Assembly: GCA_024277725.1 (NCBI GenBank)
Contig: JAJRUP010000024.1
Location: 1 to 34,924 of the forward strand
Direction of reading: 5' to 3'
DNA from: a bacterium
GTDB lineage: Bacteria > CG2-30-53-67
DNA: 34,924 nucleotides
The notes below the pieces were generated by a model. The model did no database searches. It was not told where the DNA came from and was given only the letters and a program-made list of their open reading frames with translations. Shown here piece by piece: positions 18,595 through 28,112 of the stretch. Position 1 is the stretch's first letter. Every line of letters starts with the position of its first letter. Made by a program: the position numbers and the translations under genes.

Positions 18595-18678
18595 CGGATA
18601 CCGTTAAACACAGGGAACACAACAGGGAGAAACAAAGCTGTCTCTACCGGGAGATGGGGGAAACCTTTTCGAAAAACG

Positions 18679-19134
18679 TTACGCCTTTTTCCGCCCGACG
18701 CCCTTCTCCATCACCTTCTTCAGGAGCCCACCCTTCTTCCCGGAACCATCCTCGACAGACCGGGCCGACTCACTCACCGGGCGATCCAGATACTCGATCA
18801 TCGCCATCACCGCACCGTCGCCGGGACGGTTCCGCGTCCGGACGATCCGGGTATAACCACCGTTGCGCTCCTGAAAACGTGGCGCCAGATCATCAAAGAG
18901 CTTCTTTACCAGGTCCCGGTCACGGAGCAGATCAAAGGCCTGCCGACGGGCGGGGATGCTTGCTTTTTTCCCGATGGTAATGAGTTTTTCCGCAACACGA
19001 CGGAGTTCTTTCGCCTTGGCCAGGGTCGTCTCGATGGCCTCATAGCGGATCAGGGACCCGGCCAGGTTCTTCATGAGAGCCGCCCGATGGCTTGATGTAC
19101 GATTGAGTCTTCTTCCCGAGATTCTATGGCGCAT
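18679..19134 (-). CDS. rplQ: 50S ribosomal protein L17 (bL17)
   Basis: Large-subunit protein near the tunnel exit and the last gene of the alpha operon. The 151 residues start with [24 protein letters not shown]-type family sequence. The core ends with the [16 protein letters not shown] segment near 100-117. A lysine/glycine-rich C-terminal extension of about 30 residues (ending VGRKKA) is longer than in E. coli (127 residues). It is 25 bp after rpoA. Confidence 0.96.
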   Translation of the reverse strand: MRHRISGRRLNRTSSHRAALMKNLAGSLIRYEAIETTLAKAKELRRVAEKLITIGKKASIPARRQAFDLLRDRDLVKKLFDDLAPRFQERNGGYTRIVRTRNRPGDGAVMAMIEYLDRPVSESARSVEDGSGKKGGLLKKVMEKGVGRKKA

Positions 19135-19159
19135 TGCGCTACCCTTTCAAACGTGGTTT

Positions 19160-20167
19160 CTACGAGGCTTCCTCTTCCTTCTGATCCACCGGCTGCAGCA
19201 GCTCATCATCCACCTTCATGCCGAGAGAAAGCCCCATCTCCGTCAGGAGTTCCTTGATTTCGTTCAACGATTTACGGCCAAAATTCTTGGTACGCAGCAT
19301 CTCCGAATCGGTTTTCTGGACGAGCTCACCAATCGTTTTGATCTCGGCCTTTTTGAGGCAGTTGTAGGACCGGACGGAAAGTTCAAGTTCCTCCACACTT
19401 TTCTGAAGAAACTTCCGGAGTTCCTCATTCTTTCCGTCCTTAACCGGCTCCTCTTCTTCCACTTCTTCATCGAAATTGATAAAAATGGTCATATAATCCT
19501 TGAGGATCTTTGCTGCATAGGCGATCGCATCATCCGGTTTGATGGTACCATTGGTCCAGACCTCCAGAGTCAGCTTGTCGTAATCCGTGGCATGACCGAC
19601 CCGGGCGTTCTCCACTGTGAAATTGACCTTCCGGACGGGGCTGAAAACGGCATCAATCGGAATCACCCCGATCGTTTTGTCCCGATCCATATCCTCCGTG
19701 GCCGGAACATAACCACGCCCCATGCGGACCTCCATCTCCATATCCAGTACGGCATCTTTTTCCAGGGTCGCAATATGATGTTTTGGATTAATGACCTCAA
19801 GATCCGCGCCGGTTTCGATATCTCCGGCCGTCACCGTCCCTTTGCCCTTGGCCTTGAGGTGAATCGTCCTGGGTTTGTCCGTATGCATCGTGAAACAGAC
19901 CCCCTTCAGATTCAGAATAATCTCGGAGACATCTTCCATCACACCGGCAATGGTGGAAAACTCGTGCAAAACTCCCTCAAATTTCACGGAGGTGATTGCC
20001 GCACCTTCAATAGAAGAGAGAAGAATCCGACGCAAGGAATTCCCGATGGTCGTCCCAAACCCACGCTCAAAAGGCTGAGCATAGAACTTCCCATAGGTCT
20101 CCGTCATGGTGTCGAGTTCGAAATTTAAACGCTTGGGCCTTTGAAACCCCGTCAGTTTCATCGCCAT
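19160..20167 (-). CDS. rpoA: DNA-directed RNA polymerase, alpha subunit
   Basis: Assembles RNA polymerase through its N-terminal domain and contacts UP elements and activators through its C-terminal domain. The 335 residues have the expected [23 protein letters not shown] in the dimerisation domain (about 36-58). A glutamate-rich linker around 225-240 follows. The C-terminal helix-hairpin-helix region [17 protein letters not shown] then [14 protein letters not shown] lies at about 255-310. GGGAGGGG precedes the first ATG by five bases. It lies between rpsD and rplQ in the alpha operon. Confidence 0.98.
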   Translation of the reverse strand: MAMKLTGFQRPKRLNFELDTMTETYGKFYAQPFERGFGTTIGNSLRRILLSSIEGAAITSVKFEGVLHEFSTIAGVMEDVSEIILNLKGVCFTMHTDKPRTIHLKAKGKGTVTAGDIETGADLEVINPKHHIATLEKDAVLDMEMEVRMGRGYVPATEDMDRDKTIGVIPIDAVFSPVRKVNFTVENARVGHATDYDKLTLEVWTNGTIKPDDAIAYAAKILKDYMTIFINFDEEVEEEEPVKDGKNEELRKFLQKSVEELELSVRSYNCLKKAEIKTIGELVQKTDSEMLRTKNFGRKSLNEIKELLTEMGLSLGMKVDDELLQPVDQKEEEAS

Positions 20168-20204
20168 TCAAACCCCTCCCTTTCGTTGAGAGTGGATAAA
20201 GAAA

Positions 20205-20831
20205 TTACTTCGAATAGAGTTCTACGATCAGCTGTTCCCGAACGGTCAAGGGGATCTCTTCCCGGGTGGGAAGATGGTGGATCACACCCTTCATTTCTTT
20301 CTTGTCGGCTTCGATCCACTGTGGTACACCCCGCCGTTCCACTGCAGCGAAGCAGGTCTTGATCCGTTCGATCTTGCTGCTTTTCGGACGGATGGAAATG
20401 ACATCCCCGGGACGAACCTGCAAGGAAGGGATATTCACCTTTTTCCCGTTCAGATGAAAATGACCGTGGCGGATGAAGTGTCTCGACTCGGCCCGCGAAT
20501 CCGCAAAACAGAGACGGTAGACCACATTGTCAAGACGGGATTCCAGGATCCGGAGAAGATTTTCTCCGGTCACCCCTTTCTTGCGATCTGCCTGATAAAA
20601 GTAAGAGCGGAACTGTTTCTCCAGGACACCGTAGATTCTTCGCACCTTCTGCTTCTCGCGAAGCTGTACCCCGTAATCGGAGACCTTGGATCGCCGTTGT
20701 CCATGCTGTCCCGGCGCATAGCTTCTACGCTCCACACTGCATTTATCCTTGAAGCAGCGTTCCCCTTTCAAAAACAGTTTTTCTCCTTCTCTGCGGCACA
20801 GCCTGCAGACAGGACCTTTGTATCTTGCCAA
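20205..20831 (-). CDS. rpsD: 30S ribosomal protein S4 (uS4)
   Basis: Primary 16S rRNA-binding protein of the 30S body and, in many bacteria, the translational regulator of the alpha operon. A TTG start at 20831 with GGGAGG six bases upstream gives 208 residues and the normal N-terminus [11 protein letters not shown]; a longer frame reaching 20867 is not family-like. Four cysteines (9, 12, 26, 31) form the zinc-binding knuckle of the C+ type. An S4 RNA-binding domain occupies about 95-160. It is 82 bp after rpsK, with two small hairpins in the spacer. Confidence 0.96.
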   Translation of the reverse strand: MARYKGPVCRLCRREGEKLFLKGERCFKDKCSVERRSYAPGQHGQRRSKVSDYGVQLREKQKVRRIYGVLEKQFRSYFYQADRKKGVTGENLLRILESRLDNVVYRLCFADSRAESRHFIRHGHFHLNGKKVNIPSLQVRPGDVISIRPKSSKIERIKTCFAAVERRGVPQWIEADKKEMKGVIHHLPTREEIPLTVREQLIVELYSK

Positions 20832-20913
20832 TGGGTACCTCCCGAAATTCAATGACGGCATCATCACCGTCGGAAAAAGATTTCACAGCCGAACCTGCAG
20901 GCACAGGGTGCCG

Positions 20914-21309
20914 TTACACCCGGCGCCGTTTCGGCGGACGACAGCCGTTATGGGGAATCGGGGTGACATCTCGAATCAGGGTGATTTCCAATCCCGTTGC
21001 CTGGAGGGCACGGATCGCCGATTCCCTGCCGATCCCCGGCCCCTTCACCATGACCTCCACCTTGCGTACACCATGCTCCATCGCCTTTTTCGCTGCATCT
21101 TCCGCCGCAAGCTGCGCAGCAAAGGGGGTACTTTTCCGGCTCCCCTTGAAACCCTGCCCACCGGCGGTCGCCCAGGAGATTACATTCCCCGAGACATCGG
21201 AGATGGTGATAATGGTGTTGTTGAAGGATGCTTTGATGTGCGCCACCGCATGAAGTATGTTCTTCTTCTCTTTCTTTCTGCGGCCGCCTTTCTTTTTCGG
21301 ATCTGCCAT
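20914..21309 (-). CDS. rpsK: 30S ribosomal protein S11 (uS11)
   Basis: Platform protein of the 30S subunit near the mRNA exit. The 131 residues contain the conserved [22 protein letters not shown] segment and end [10 protein letters not shown], the usual C-terminus. A lysine-rich N-terminal extension ([13 protein letters not shown]) is present. GGGAGAAACC precedes the ATG. It lies 21 bp after rpsM. Confidence 0.97.
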   Translation of the reverse strand: MADPKKKGGRRKKEKKNILHAVAHIKASFNNTIITISDVSGNVISWATAGGQGFKGSRKSTPFAAQLAAEDAAKKAMEHGVRKVEVMVKGPGIGRESAIRALQATGLEITLIRDVTPIPHNGCRPPKRRRV

Positions 21310-21330
21310 GGTTTCTCCCGTAATCCTGTC

Positions 21331-21714
21331 TTACTTCTTCGCCCTGGATGTCTTTTTGCCCTTGATCGCCCGCCGGGGACCTTTTCGTGTCCGGGCGTTG
21401 GTATGGGTCCGTTGCCCCCGGACCGGTAACCCGCGGCGGTGCCGGAGCCCTCGATACACGCCGAGATCCATGAGGCGTTTGATGCTCATGGAGACCTCCT
21501 TGCGAAGGTCCCCTTCGACGCGACAATCTGCAATGATCACATCCCGGATCTTGCCGATTTCCTCACTGCTTAAATCCTTCACACGGACCGTCCCATCGAC
21601 ACCGGCTTTTTCCAGGATCTCCTTTGAAAGGGATCTCCCGATGCCGTAGATATAGGTCAATGCGATCTCTACATTCTTGCGATCCGGTACGTCTACTCCT
21701 GCGATTCTTGCCAA
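21331..21714 (-). CDS. rpsM: 30S ribosomal protein S13 (uS13)
   Basis: Head protein of the 30S subunit that contacts the 50S subunit and P-site tRNA. The TTG at 21714 is chosen because GAGGAG lies seven to eight bases upstream and because [25 protein letters not shown] is the standard beginning. This gives 127 residues; the longer open frame to 21789 overlaps rpmJ. The C-terminus carries [21 protein letters not shown], the family signature, and a basic tail. It is 38 bp after rpmJ, as is usual at the spc-alpha junction. Confidence 0.96.
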   Translation of the reverse strand: MARIAGVDVPDRKNVEIALTYIYGIGRSLSKEILEKAGVDGTVRVKDLSSEEIGKIRDVIIADCRVEGDLRKEVSMSIKRLMDLGVYRGLRHRRGLPVRGQRTHTNARTRKGPRRAIKGKKTSRAKK

Positions 21715-21752
21715 AACCCTTCTCCTCTGCCGTTTCCCCCTGGGGGATGGCG

Positions 21753-21866
21753 TTATCCCTGCCGCTGCTTGTGCCGGGGATTGACACAAATGACGCGCAC
21801 CACGCCTTTCCGTTTAATCACCTTGCATTTCTCACAAATCTTCTTCACCGATGCTCTGACCTTCAT
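21753..21866 (-). CDS. rpmJ: 50S ribosomal protein L36 (bL36)
   Basis: A 37-codon gene whose translation begins [15 protein letters not shown] and ends NPRHKQRQG. Cysteines 11, 14 and 27 with His 32 form the zinc site of the classical C+ L36. The ATG at 21866 follows AAAGGATTTTACC. It lies 14 bp after infA and 38 bp before rpsM, exactly its conserved place. Confidence 0.97.
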   Translation of the reverse strand: MKVRASVKKICEKCKVIKRKGVVRVICVNPRHKQRQG

Positions 21867-21880
21867 GGTAAAATCCTTTA

Positions 21881-22102
21881 TTATCCCTTGTGCCGATAAA
21901 CGATCCTCCCGCGCGTCAGATCGTAAGGCGAGAGTTCCACCTTGACCTTGTCGCCGGGCAGGATCTTGATGTAATGCAAGCGCATCTTTCCGGAAATGTG
22001 GGCCAATACTTTATGGCCGTTTTCCAGTTCCACACGAAACATGGCGTTGGGAAGCGGTTCCAGCACCGTGCCTTCAACCTCGATTGCGCTTTCTTTAGCC
22101 AT
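21881..22102 (-). CDS. infA: Translation initiation factor IF-1
   Basis: Small OB-fold factor that blocks the A site during initiation. The 73 residues start [20 protein letters not shown]. They carry the conserved [21 protein letters not shown] and end [10 protein letters not shown], all diagnostic. It is 35 bp after map and 14 bp before rpmJ. Confidence 0.97.
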   Translation of the reverse strand: MAKESAIEVEGTVLEPLPNAMFRVELENGHKVLAHISGKMRLHYIKILPGDKVKVELSPYDLTRGRIVYRHKG

Positions 22103-22137
22103 GGCTTCCTTCCCTTCGTTTCAGGATACCGACCCGG

Positions 22138-22887
22138 TTATGCCGCCCGACTCAGGATACGCGTCTCATGCTCCAGGATCGCGATAGAGTGCTCAAAATG
22201 GGCGGAAAGGCTCCCATCGGCCGTAACCGTTGTCCAAGTATCGGAGAGGACCTTCACCTCCCAGTCGCCCATATTCACCATCGGCTCAATCGCCAGGACC
22301 ATTCCTTCTTTCAGCCGTGGTCCCCGGTTCGGCTGCCCAAAATTCGGTACTTGCGGCTCTTCATGGAGACTCCGTCCGATGCCGTGTCCCACGAAGGCCC
22401 GAACCACGGAAAAGGAATGGCTCTCCACGTGACGCTGAATCTCGTGGGAAATATCAAAGAGCCGATTTCCCACGCTTGCTTTGGCAATCCCCTTGTAAAG
22501 AGACTCTTCGGTAACCCGAATCAGGCGCTCCGCTTCTTTGGAAACCCTGCGAACGGGAAATGTCTTCGCTGCGTCACCATAGTACCCGTCCAGGACCACC
22601 CCGACATCCACGCTGATCAGGTCCCCTTCTTTTAATGGATCCCGGGAAGGGATGCCGTGAACCACCCGGTCGTTCACCGAGGTGCATAGCGTTGCCGGGT
22701 ACCCCCGGTACCCTTTGAATGCCGGCCGGGCCTTTTGTTTCAGAATATATTCCTCCGCAATCCGGTCGAGTTCCTCCGTCGTGACCCCGGGCTCAATCTT
22801 TTCCTGTAACATCTCCAAGAGGTGGGCCACGACCTGGTTGGCACGGTAGAGCTTCTCCACCTCATCCGGATGTTTCAGAATGATCAT
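22138..22887 (-). CDS. map: Methionine aminopeptidase, type I
   Basis: Removes the initiator methionine from nascent proteins. The 249 residues show the five metal ligands of the pita-bread fold: Asp 94 and Asp 105 (SVDVGVVLDGYYGDAAKTF), His 168 (GHGIGRSLHEEP), Glu 201 (AIEPMVNMG) and the Glu of HFEHSIAI near 232. No N-terminal zinc-finger extension is present, so it is the short type Ia form. The ATG lies two bases after the adk stop, suggesting translational coupling. Confidence 0.97.
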   Translation of the reverse strand: MIILKHPDEVEKLYRANQVVAHLLEMLQEKIEPGVTTEELDRIAEEYILKQKARPAFKGYRGYPATLCTSVNDRVVHGIPSRDPLKEGDLISVDVGVVLDGYYGDAAKTFPVRRVSKEAERLIRVTEESLYKGIAKASVGNRLFDISHEIQRHVESHSFSVVRAFVGHGIGRSLHEEPQVPNFGQPNRGPRLKEGMVLAIEPMVNMGDWEVKVLSDTWTTVTADGSLSAHFEHSIAILEHETRILSRAA

Positions 22888-22889
22888 CC

Positions 22890-23534
22890 CTATTTCTCAA
22901 TCACCGCACAGATGCGACCAAAGATCTCGTCGATACCCCCCGTTCCTTCAATGTCAACCAAAGCTCCGTCCTTCTTATAATACTCGATCAGGGGCTCGGT
23001 CTGGTCATTGTAGACGGCCAGGCGGTTCTTGATGGTCTCTTCCTTGTCATCGTCCCGCTGGAAAAGCGGCCCTTGACACTTGTCGCAGACCCCTTCCGTC
23101 TTCGGTGCTTTGAACATGATATGGTATCCGGCGCCACACTCCTTGCAGGTCCGGCGGCCCGTCAGTCGTTTAATCAACTCGTCATTCGCTACAACGATGG
23201 AAAGGACGGAATCAATGGACTGTCCCATCTCGCTCAGCGCCTTTTTCAGCTCATCCGCCTGGGGCACGGTGCGCGGGAAACCGTCGAGAATGTATCCCTT
23301 CTCACAATCCTTTTCCTGAAGACGATCCCGGATGATTCCGACAACGATCGCATCCGTCACCAGTTCGCCCTTGTCCATGTAGGCTTTCGCTTCCTTCCCG
23401 AGGGGAGTCCCGTTCTTGACCGCCTCACGGAGAATATCCCCCGTCGAGATCTGCGGAATACCGTATTTTTCCACGAGCTTCTTCGCCTGCGTCCCCTTCC
23501 CGGCTCCGGGAGGTCCCAAAAGGATCAATCGCAT
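22890..23534 (-). CDS. adk: Adenylate kinase
   Basis: Interconverts ATP + AMP and 2 ADP. The 214 residues have the P-loop [10 protein letters not shown] (8-17), the AMP-binding segment QISTGDILR (28-36), and the DGFPRT motif (84-89). The long LID domain carries a C-x2-C-x16-C-x2-C zinc site (130, 133, 150, 153), the metal-binding LID type common in Gram-positive and many anaerobic bacteria. It lies 68 bp after secY and is coupled to map, its usual spc-operon position. Confidence 0.97.
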   Translation of the reverse strand: MRLILLGPPGAGKGTQAKKLVEKYGIPQISTGDILREAVKNGTPLGKEAKAYMDKGELVTDAIVVGIIRDRLQEKDCEKGYILDGFPRTVPQADELKKALSEMGQSIDSVLSIVVANDELIKRLTGRRTCKECGAGYHIMFKAPKTEGVCDKCQGPLFQRDDDKEETIKNRLAVYNDQTEPLIEYYKKDGALVDIEGTGGIDEIFGRICAVIEK

Positions 23535-23602
23535 TTTTCCATCCCTACCTTTCTTTTCGATCGGTTTCCATATTCATTTTCTTTCGTTTTCCGTCGCAAT
23601 CT

Positions 23603-24916
23603 TTACCGTCCCCGCCGGTCTCGCAGACGTCCCGTCTTTAGAAACCCGTCATAGTGACGCTGCAGCAGGTGCGATTCCACCTGGCGCAGCGTGTCGAGAG
23701 CAACCCCTACGACAATCAACAAGGACGTGCCGCCGAAGTAGAAGGGAATATTCAGTTTCTGAATCAGAAACATCGGCAGCACACAAACCGCGGAGAGGTA
23801 AATCGCCCCGATAAAGGTCACCCGGGACAGTACTTTGTCAAGATAATCGGACGTATTCTTCCCGGGCCGGATTCCGGGGATAAAACCACCCTGTTTTTTC
23901 ATATTATCCGCCACATCAACGGGGTTGAACATGATGGCGGTATAGAAAAAACAGAAGAAGATGATAAACCCCACATAGACAATATTATAAAAGATCGAGC
24001 CCGGCGCCATACTCGCCGCCACGGCCTGCGCCCAGGGGTAGTCCACCATCCGGGCGATGGTCGCAGGAAAAAGGATAATCGAGGAAGCGAAGATCGGCGG
24101 GATGACCCCGGCCGTGTTGATCTTCAGGGGGATATGGGTGGAACTCCCCCCGTAGGCCTTGCGTCCCACCATCCGTTTGGCATACTGCACGGGGACCTTC
24201 CGGAAACCGTTTTCCATAAAGATTATTGCGCCGATCACACTCACGGCAATGACCAAAATCACCAGCACAACGTAGGGCTGCATGATGCCGCCGCGAACCA
24301 TGTTGGTCGTCAGGGCCACCGCCGAAGGCATGGCGGCCACGATGCCGGCAAAGATGATCAGGGAAATCCCGTTCCCGATTCCCCGCTCCGTAATCTGTTC
24401 CCCCAGCCACATGATAAATGCCGTCCCGGCCACAAGGGTAATGACCGTAAAGAGAACAAAGGCCGGCCCGGGATTCGGGACGAGAGACGCCCCTCCGGGA
24501 CTCGTCGTCCCCTGCAACCCGATGGCAATCCCCGTCCCCTGGATCAGACTGAGAAGAATCGTCCCATACCGGGTGTACTGGGTGATTTTCTTCCGCCCCG
24601 CAGCCCCTTCCTTGGACAGCTGTTCCAGGCTGGGTACAACGGCCGTCAGAAGCTGCAGAATAATGGAAGCGCTGATGTAAGGCATAATCCCCAAGGCAAA
24701 GACGGTCATTCGCCGCAGTGCCCCACCGGATAACATGCTCACAAAGCCAAGGATGCCGCCCTGCTGCGCCTGGAAAAACTCTTCCAAGGCCCGGGCATCG
24801 ATTCCGGGAATCGGAACGTGGCACCCGACCCGGTAGATCGCCAGAAATCCGAGGGTAAACAAGACTCTTCGTTTGAGTTCCGGTACCTTGAATATGTTCT
24901 GCAGGTTTTCGAGCAA
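23603..24916 (-). CDS. secY: Preprotein translocase subunit SecY
   Basis: Central channel of the Sec translocon in the inner membrane. The 437 residues have ten expected membrane segments. The start region is VPELKRRVLFTLGFLAIYRVGCHVPIPGI, a plug-region GGILGFVSMLSGG is near 53-65, and family motifs such as SIILQLLTAVVPSLEQL are present. The start codon is TTG (24916) with GAGGAGG eight bases upstream. It is separated from rplO by 115 bp containing an imperfect hairpin, and is followed by adk. Confidence 0.97.
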   Translation of the reverse strand: MLENLQNIFKVPELKRRVLFTLGFLAIYRVGCHVPIPGIDARALEEFFQAQQGGILGFVSMLSGGALRRMTVFALGIMPYISASIILQLLTAVVPSLEQLSKEGAAGRKKITQYTRYGTILLSLIQGTGIAIGLQGTTSPGGASLVPNPGPAFVLFTVITLVAGTAFIMWLGEQITERGIGNGISLIIFAGIVAAMPSAVALTTNMVRGGIMQPYVVLVILVIAVSVIGAIIFMENGFRKVPVQYAKRMVGRKAYGGSSTHIPLKINTAGVIPPIFASSIILFPATIARMVDYPWAQAVAASMAPGSIFYNIVYVGFIIFFCFFYTAIMFNPVDVADNMKKQGGFIPGIRPGKNTSDYLDKVLSRVTFIGAIYLSAVCVLPMFLIQKLNIPFYFGGTSLLIVVGVALDTLRQVESHLLQRHYDGFLKTGRLRDRRGR

Positions 24917-24947
24917 GCCCGAAGCCTCCTCTGACGAAGCAGCGCTA

Positions 24948-25013
24948 TTCGTAAATACGGCGGCACTTGAAGGCTGCAGGACAGCCCTCTCGGTGCGTCA
25001 CAATAATTACGAA
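24948..25013. repeat. Imperfect hairpin in the rplO-secY spacer
   Basis: The ends TTCGTAAATA (24948-24957) and TAATTACGAA (25004-25013) pair at nine of ten positions. Inside them GCAC/GTGC (24963-24966 with 24993-24996) and AAGGCTG/CAGCCCT (24970-24976 with 24982-24988, one G-T) extend the structure. It could be a small palindromic element or an mRNA control structure; there is no T-tract. Confidence 0.45.
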
Positions 25014-25031
25014 CAGGGCCTTAATGGTTTG

Positions 25032-25472
25032 TTAAAGTTTCTCGATCTCCCCACCGGCGGCCAGAATCTTCTCTTCCGCCTTCTTACTGAATTTGTGCGC
25101 CTTCACCTTGACGGCACGCTGGATCTCCCCGTTACCGAGGATCTTGAGCCCCGCTTTCATCTTCTTGATCACCCCCTTCTCCAAAAGGAGAGGAGGATCT
25201 ACTTCCGTCAGGTCGACCAATCGGTCAAGCTGGGAGAGATTCAAAATGGCATATTCTTTACGAAAAATATTGGTGAACCCCCGCTTCGGCAATCGGCGCT
25301 GCAGCGGCATCTGCCCACCTTCAAAGCCGGCCTTCTTGGGACCGCCGGACCGTGCATTCTGTCCCTTGTGTCCCCGGGTGGAAGTCCCTCCATGTCCGGA
25401 GCCATCACCTCGTCCGACCCGTTTCCGTTTTTTCTTCGACCCCTTGGGGGGGCGTAAATCATTTAATCGCAT
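25032..25472 (-). CDS. rplO: 50S ribosomal protein L15 (uL15)
   Basis: Late-assembly 50S protein. The 146 residues begin [22 protein letters not shown]. The glycine-rich [21 protein letters not shown] stretch lies at about 24-44 and [18 protein letters not shown] at about 49-66, as expected. AAGGA lies seven bases before the ATG. A 152-bp mobile-element-like insertion separates it from rpmD. Confidence 0.96.
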   Translation of the reverse strand: MRLNDLRPPKGSKKKRKRVGRGDGSGHGGTSTRGHKGQNARSGGPKKAGFEGGQMPLQRRLPKRGFTNIFRKEYAILNLSQLDRLVDLTEVDPPLLLEKGVIKKMKAGLKILGNGEIQRAVKVKAHKFSKKAEEKILAAGGEIEKL

Positions 25473-25501
25473 CTTTCGATCCTTCAGGCACCTTCCGTCT
25501 T

Positions 25502-25653
25502 GATGGGCTCGTCAAAATTCTGATTTTCAGCGGCACAGCAAAAAGCTCCGGATGCAATGCACGAAGGTTTTCAGGGGTGCGCGTCCTTCACGATCGACCG
25601 CAGAGTACTCAAAACCCGGTTCGCACAGCAGACGGACTTTTTACGAAGCCATC
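25502..25653. mobile_element. 152-bp MITE-like insertion between rpmD and rplO
   Basis: The ends form a terminal inverted repeat: the plus-strand left end GATGGGCTCGTCAAAATTC and the reverse complement of the right end GATGGCTTCGTAAAAAGTC agree at 14 of 19 positions. The 6-bp sequence CGTCTT flanks both sides (25496-25501 and 25654-25659), as a target-site duplication would. Removing the element and one copy leaves a normal 30-nt rpmD-rplO spacer. It has no coding capacity, so it would be non-autonomous. It has the same length as, and related ends to, the element at 31732-31883. Confidence 0.75.
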
Positions 25654-25660
25654 CGTCTTC

Positions 25661-25852
25661 TTATTCAGAAGCCGGTTCTACATCCACAATATGAGGAATC
25701 TTGTTAATCATGCCCCAAGTTTCGGGAGTGTCCTTGAGGATCACCGCCTGATTCGTGCGTTTGAGCCCCAATCCCCGAATGATCGCCTTGTGTTTCTTGG
25801 GTCGTCCGATTCCGCTTCTTTTTAATGTAATTTTCAACTGTCCCATGATCAT
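25661..25852 (-). CDS. rpmD: 50S ribosomal protein L30 (uL30)
   Basis: Small 50S protein of 63 residues with the typical LKITLKRSGIGRPKKHKAII start and an RTNQAVILKDTPETWGMINKI core. ATG at 25852 is given; the in-frame ATG at 25846 is equally possible. It is 31 bp after rpsE. Confidence 0.95.
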   Translation of the reverse strand: MIMGQLKITLKRSGIGRPKKHKAIIRGLGLKRTNQAVILKDTPETWGMINKIPHIVDVEPASE

Positions 25853-25883
25853 ACCGTCCCTGACGCCGCAACGTTCATCCGAC

Positions 25884-26399
25884 TTAGCGGAAAAGCTCCT
25901 CGACCGTCAAGCCTCTGAGTTTCGCAATCTCTTCACTCCCCCGCAACCGACGCAAACCGTCCATGGTGGCGCGAATTGCATTGTGGGGATTACTCGATCC
26001 GATACACTTGGTCAAGACGTCCTGCACACCGGCGACTTCCAGCACCGCACGAACACCGCCTCCGGCGATGAGCCCCGTCCCTTCGGAGGCCGGTTTCATC
26101 ACCACCTGTCCGGCTCCGTAATGGCCGATCACCGTGTGGGGGATCGTCTTCCCCTGCAGAGAGATACGGGACATCTTTTTCTTGGCAATCTCAATCCCTT
26201 TCCGGATCGCCTCGGGAACCTCGTTCGCCTTTCCTTTTCCGAATCCCACCCTTCCTTTACCGTCCCCGACAACCACAAGAGCACTGAAGCTGAACCGGCG
26301 TCCACCCTTGACGACCTTGGCAACACGGTTGATGTGTACAATCTTGTCGATCAGTTCTCCGGCCTGATCGTCCTGCTTGTGCATTCGCTTTTCCACCAC
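25884..26399 (-). CDS. rpsE: 30S ribosomal protein S5 (uS5)
   Basis: 30S protein involved in translational accuracy and mRNA unwinding. The 171 residues contain the double-stranded-RNA-binding-like N-domain ([25 protein letters not shown] near 27-51). The loop [22 protein letters not shown] and the C-domain follow, with [25 protein letters not shown] start with GGGAG upstream. It lies 50 bp after rplR. Confidence 0.97.
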   Translation of the reverse strand: MVEKRMHKQDDQAGELIDKIVHINRVAKVVKGGRRFSFSALVVVGDGKGRVGFGKGKANEVPEAIRKGIEIAKKKMSRISLQGKTIPHTVIGHYGAGQVVMKPASEGTGLIAGGGVRAVLEVAGVQDVLTKCIGSSNPHNAIRATMDGLRRLRGSEEIAKLRGLTVEELFR

Positions 26400-26449
26400 G
26401 TTCTTTTTCTCCCTGGACAGACAACGTCTTTCCCGGACGCTGCCGTCTC

Positions 26450-26815
26450 TTAGATTTTGATCCCTGCCTCTTTCGCCGCATCGGCCAGGGATTTGACACG
26501 TCCATGGAATTTGAACCCACCGCGGTCGAACACGGCCGTTTCAATCCCCTTTTCCTTCATCTGCCGGGCAATCTCCTGACCGACCCACTTTGCCGCTTCC
26601 CGTTTCCCACCTTCAATCTTCACATCACGAAAGTTTTTGTGCAACGTGGAGGCACTTGCAATGGTCACCTGATTGATATCGTCAATCACTTGCACGGAGA
26701 TATGCCGGGCACTCCGGAAGACGGACATGCGCGGCCGCTCCGGCGTTCCACTCACTTTTTTCCGCACCCGCTTGTGCTTTGCAATTCTTGAGACCCTTCT
26801 GGTATGTACTGCCAC
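26450..26815 (-). CDS. rplR: 50S ribosomal protein L18 (uL18)
   Basis: 5S rRNA-binding protein of the central protuberance. The 121 residues begin [20 protein letters not shown]. They contain [24 protein letters not shown] and end with the conserved [26 protein letters not shown] start with GGAG about nine bases upstream. It lies 66 bp after rplF. Confidence 0.97.
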   Translation of the reverse strand: MAVHTRRVSRIAKHKRVRKKVSGTPERPRMSVFRSARHISVQVIDDINQVTIASASTLHKNFRDVKIEGGKREAAKWVGQEIARQMKEKGIETAVFDRGGFKFHGRVKSLADAAKEAGIKI

Positions 26816-26881
26816 GACTTTTGACTCCTTTACCGAATGGCTCCGAACAGACCCGGAAACTCCCCGGACCGGACCGGAGCT

Positions 26882-27415
26882 CTACTTGGTCGTTTTGCCG
26901 GCTTTGCGGAGGATCTTTTCCTCGGCATACTTGATCCCCTTCCCCTTGTAAGGTTCCGGCGGCCTAAGATCCCGGATGTCGGCAGCGACCTGCCCCAAAA
27001 GTTCCTTGTTGATGCTTTTCAACGTCAGGACATTCTTCTCCACCTGAGCCTCCACTCCTTCTTTCAGGGGGAAGTTAACCGGCTGCGAATAGCCGAGATG
27101 AAGTTCCAGGGATTTCCCCTGCACAACGGCACGGTATCCGACACCGTTGATTTCCAGAACCTTTGTAAACCCTTCCGAGACTCCCTGGACCATGTTCGCA
27201 ATGAGATTGCGGGTCAAACCATGGAAGGCACGATGGCGATTGAGATCCGAGGGGCGGCGGATCCGAATCTCATCCGAGTCGATTTCAATCGTCATCTCCG
27301 GCCGCAATTCCCGCGTCAGCTGCCCTTTCGGCCCTTTCACCTCCAGGACGGAATCCTTGAGTACGGCACTGACCCCCTGGGGGAGCTTTACCGGCATTTT
27401 CCCGATTCGTGACAT
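26882..27415 (-). CDS. rplF: 50S ribosomal protein L6 (uL6)
   Basis: 50S protein near the factor-binding site. The 177 residues begin MSRIGKMPVKLPQGV. Two repeated beta-alpha domains are followed by the C-terminal signature DIRDLRPPEPYKGKGIKY near 146-163. It lies 34 bp after rpsH. Confidence 0.97.
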   Translation of the reverse strand: MSRIGKMPVKLPQGVSAVLKDSVLEVKGPKGQLTRELRPEMTIEIDSDEIRIRRPSDLNRHRAFHGLTRNLIANMVQGVSEGFTKVLEINGVGYRAVVQGKSLELHLGYSQPVNFPLKEGVEAQVEKNVLTLKSINKELLGQVAADIRDLRPPEPYKGKGIKYAEEKILRKAGKTTK

Positions 27416-27449
27416 AATTGCTTACTCCTCAACGGGCGGATCTTGCGAC

Positions 27450-27848
27450 TCACCAGATCGCGCAGAGTACTTCCCCGCCCACATGTTCCTTTCTGGATTG
27501 CCGGTCCGTCAAAACCCCCTTGGGCGTCGAAAGGATGGCAACGCCGAGTCCGTTCAGTATTTTCGGAATTTCCTCTGTCCCGACATAGACGCGTAATCCC
27601 GGTTTGCTGATGCGTTTCAGGCCGTGAATCGCACCTTCCTCGCCCTCCTGTTTACGGAGCGTAATGCGAATCAACCCCTGCCGATTATTCTTCAAGACCT
27701 TGTAATTCTTGATATAGCCCTCGTCCTTCATGATTCGGGCAATCGAGATCTTGATATTGGACGCGGGGACGTCGACGGATTCCTTCCGCGCTTGTACGGC
27801 ATTGCGGATGCGCGTCAGAAGGTCGGCAATCGGATCGGTCATAGACAT
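27450..27848 (-). CDS. rpsH: 30S ribosomal protein S8 (uS8)
   Basis: Central-domain 16S rRNA-binding protein and, in E. coli, the spc operon repressor. The 132 residues start MSMTDPIADLLTRIRNA. The C-terminal signature is GLGVAILSTPKGVLTDRQSRKEHVGGE. GGAGG lies nine bases before the ATG. It follows rpsN by 42 bp. Confidence 0.97.
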   Translation of the reverse strand: MSMTDPIADLLTRIRNAVQARKESVDVPASNIKISIARIMKDEGYIKNYKVLKNNRQGLIRITLRKQEGEEGAIHGLKRISKPGLRVYVGTEEIPKILNGLGVAILSTPKGVLTDRQSRKEHVGGEVLCAIW

Positions 27849-27890
27849 CAGTTAAATCCTCCACATCGTCGTTGCACCTGAGAGCTTTTC

Positions 27891-28076
27891 CTACCAGCTT
27901 GACTTTGCAACGCCGGGAATGTCTCCTCTCAGGGAGAGTTTCCGGAAGCAGATCCGGCAGATCTCGAACCGCCGCATGTATCCGCGGGGTCGCCCGCAGA
28001 TCCGGCAACGGTTGTATTCTCTCACCTTGAATTTCTGCTTCCGATTTGCTTTGTTGATTAAAGACTGCTTGGCCAA
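27891..28076 (-). CDS. rpsN: 30S ribosomal protein S14, zinc-binding type Z
   Basis: Short 61-residue S14 of the 30S head. Cysteines 24, 27, 40 and 43 (CRICGRP and CRICF) form the zinc knuckle, and the conserved [14 protein letters not shown] ends the protein. TTG start with GGAGG seven bases upstream. It lies 36 bp after rplE. Confidence 0.96.
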   Translation of the reverse strand: MAKQSLINKANRKQKFKVREYNRCRICGRPRGYMRRFEICRICFRKLSLRGDIPGVAKSSW

Positions 28077-28112
28077 TCTACTTCCTCCATTGAATTCCCG
28101 GTCCGGCCTTTT

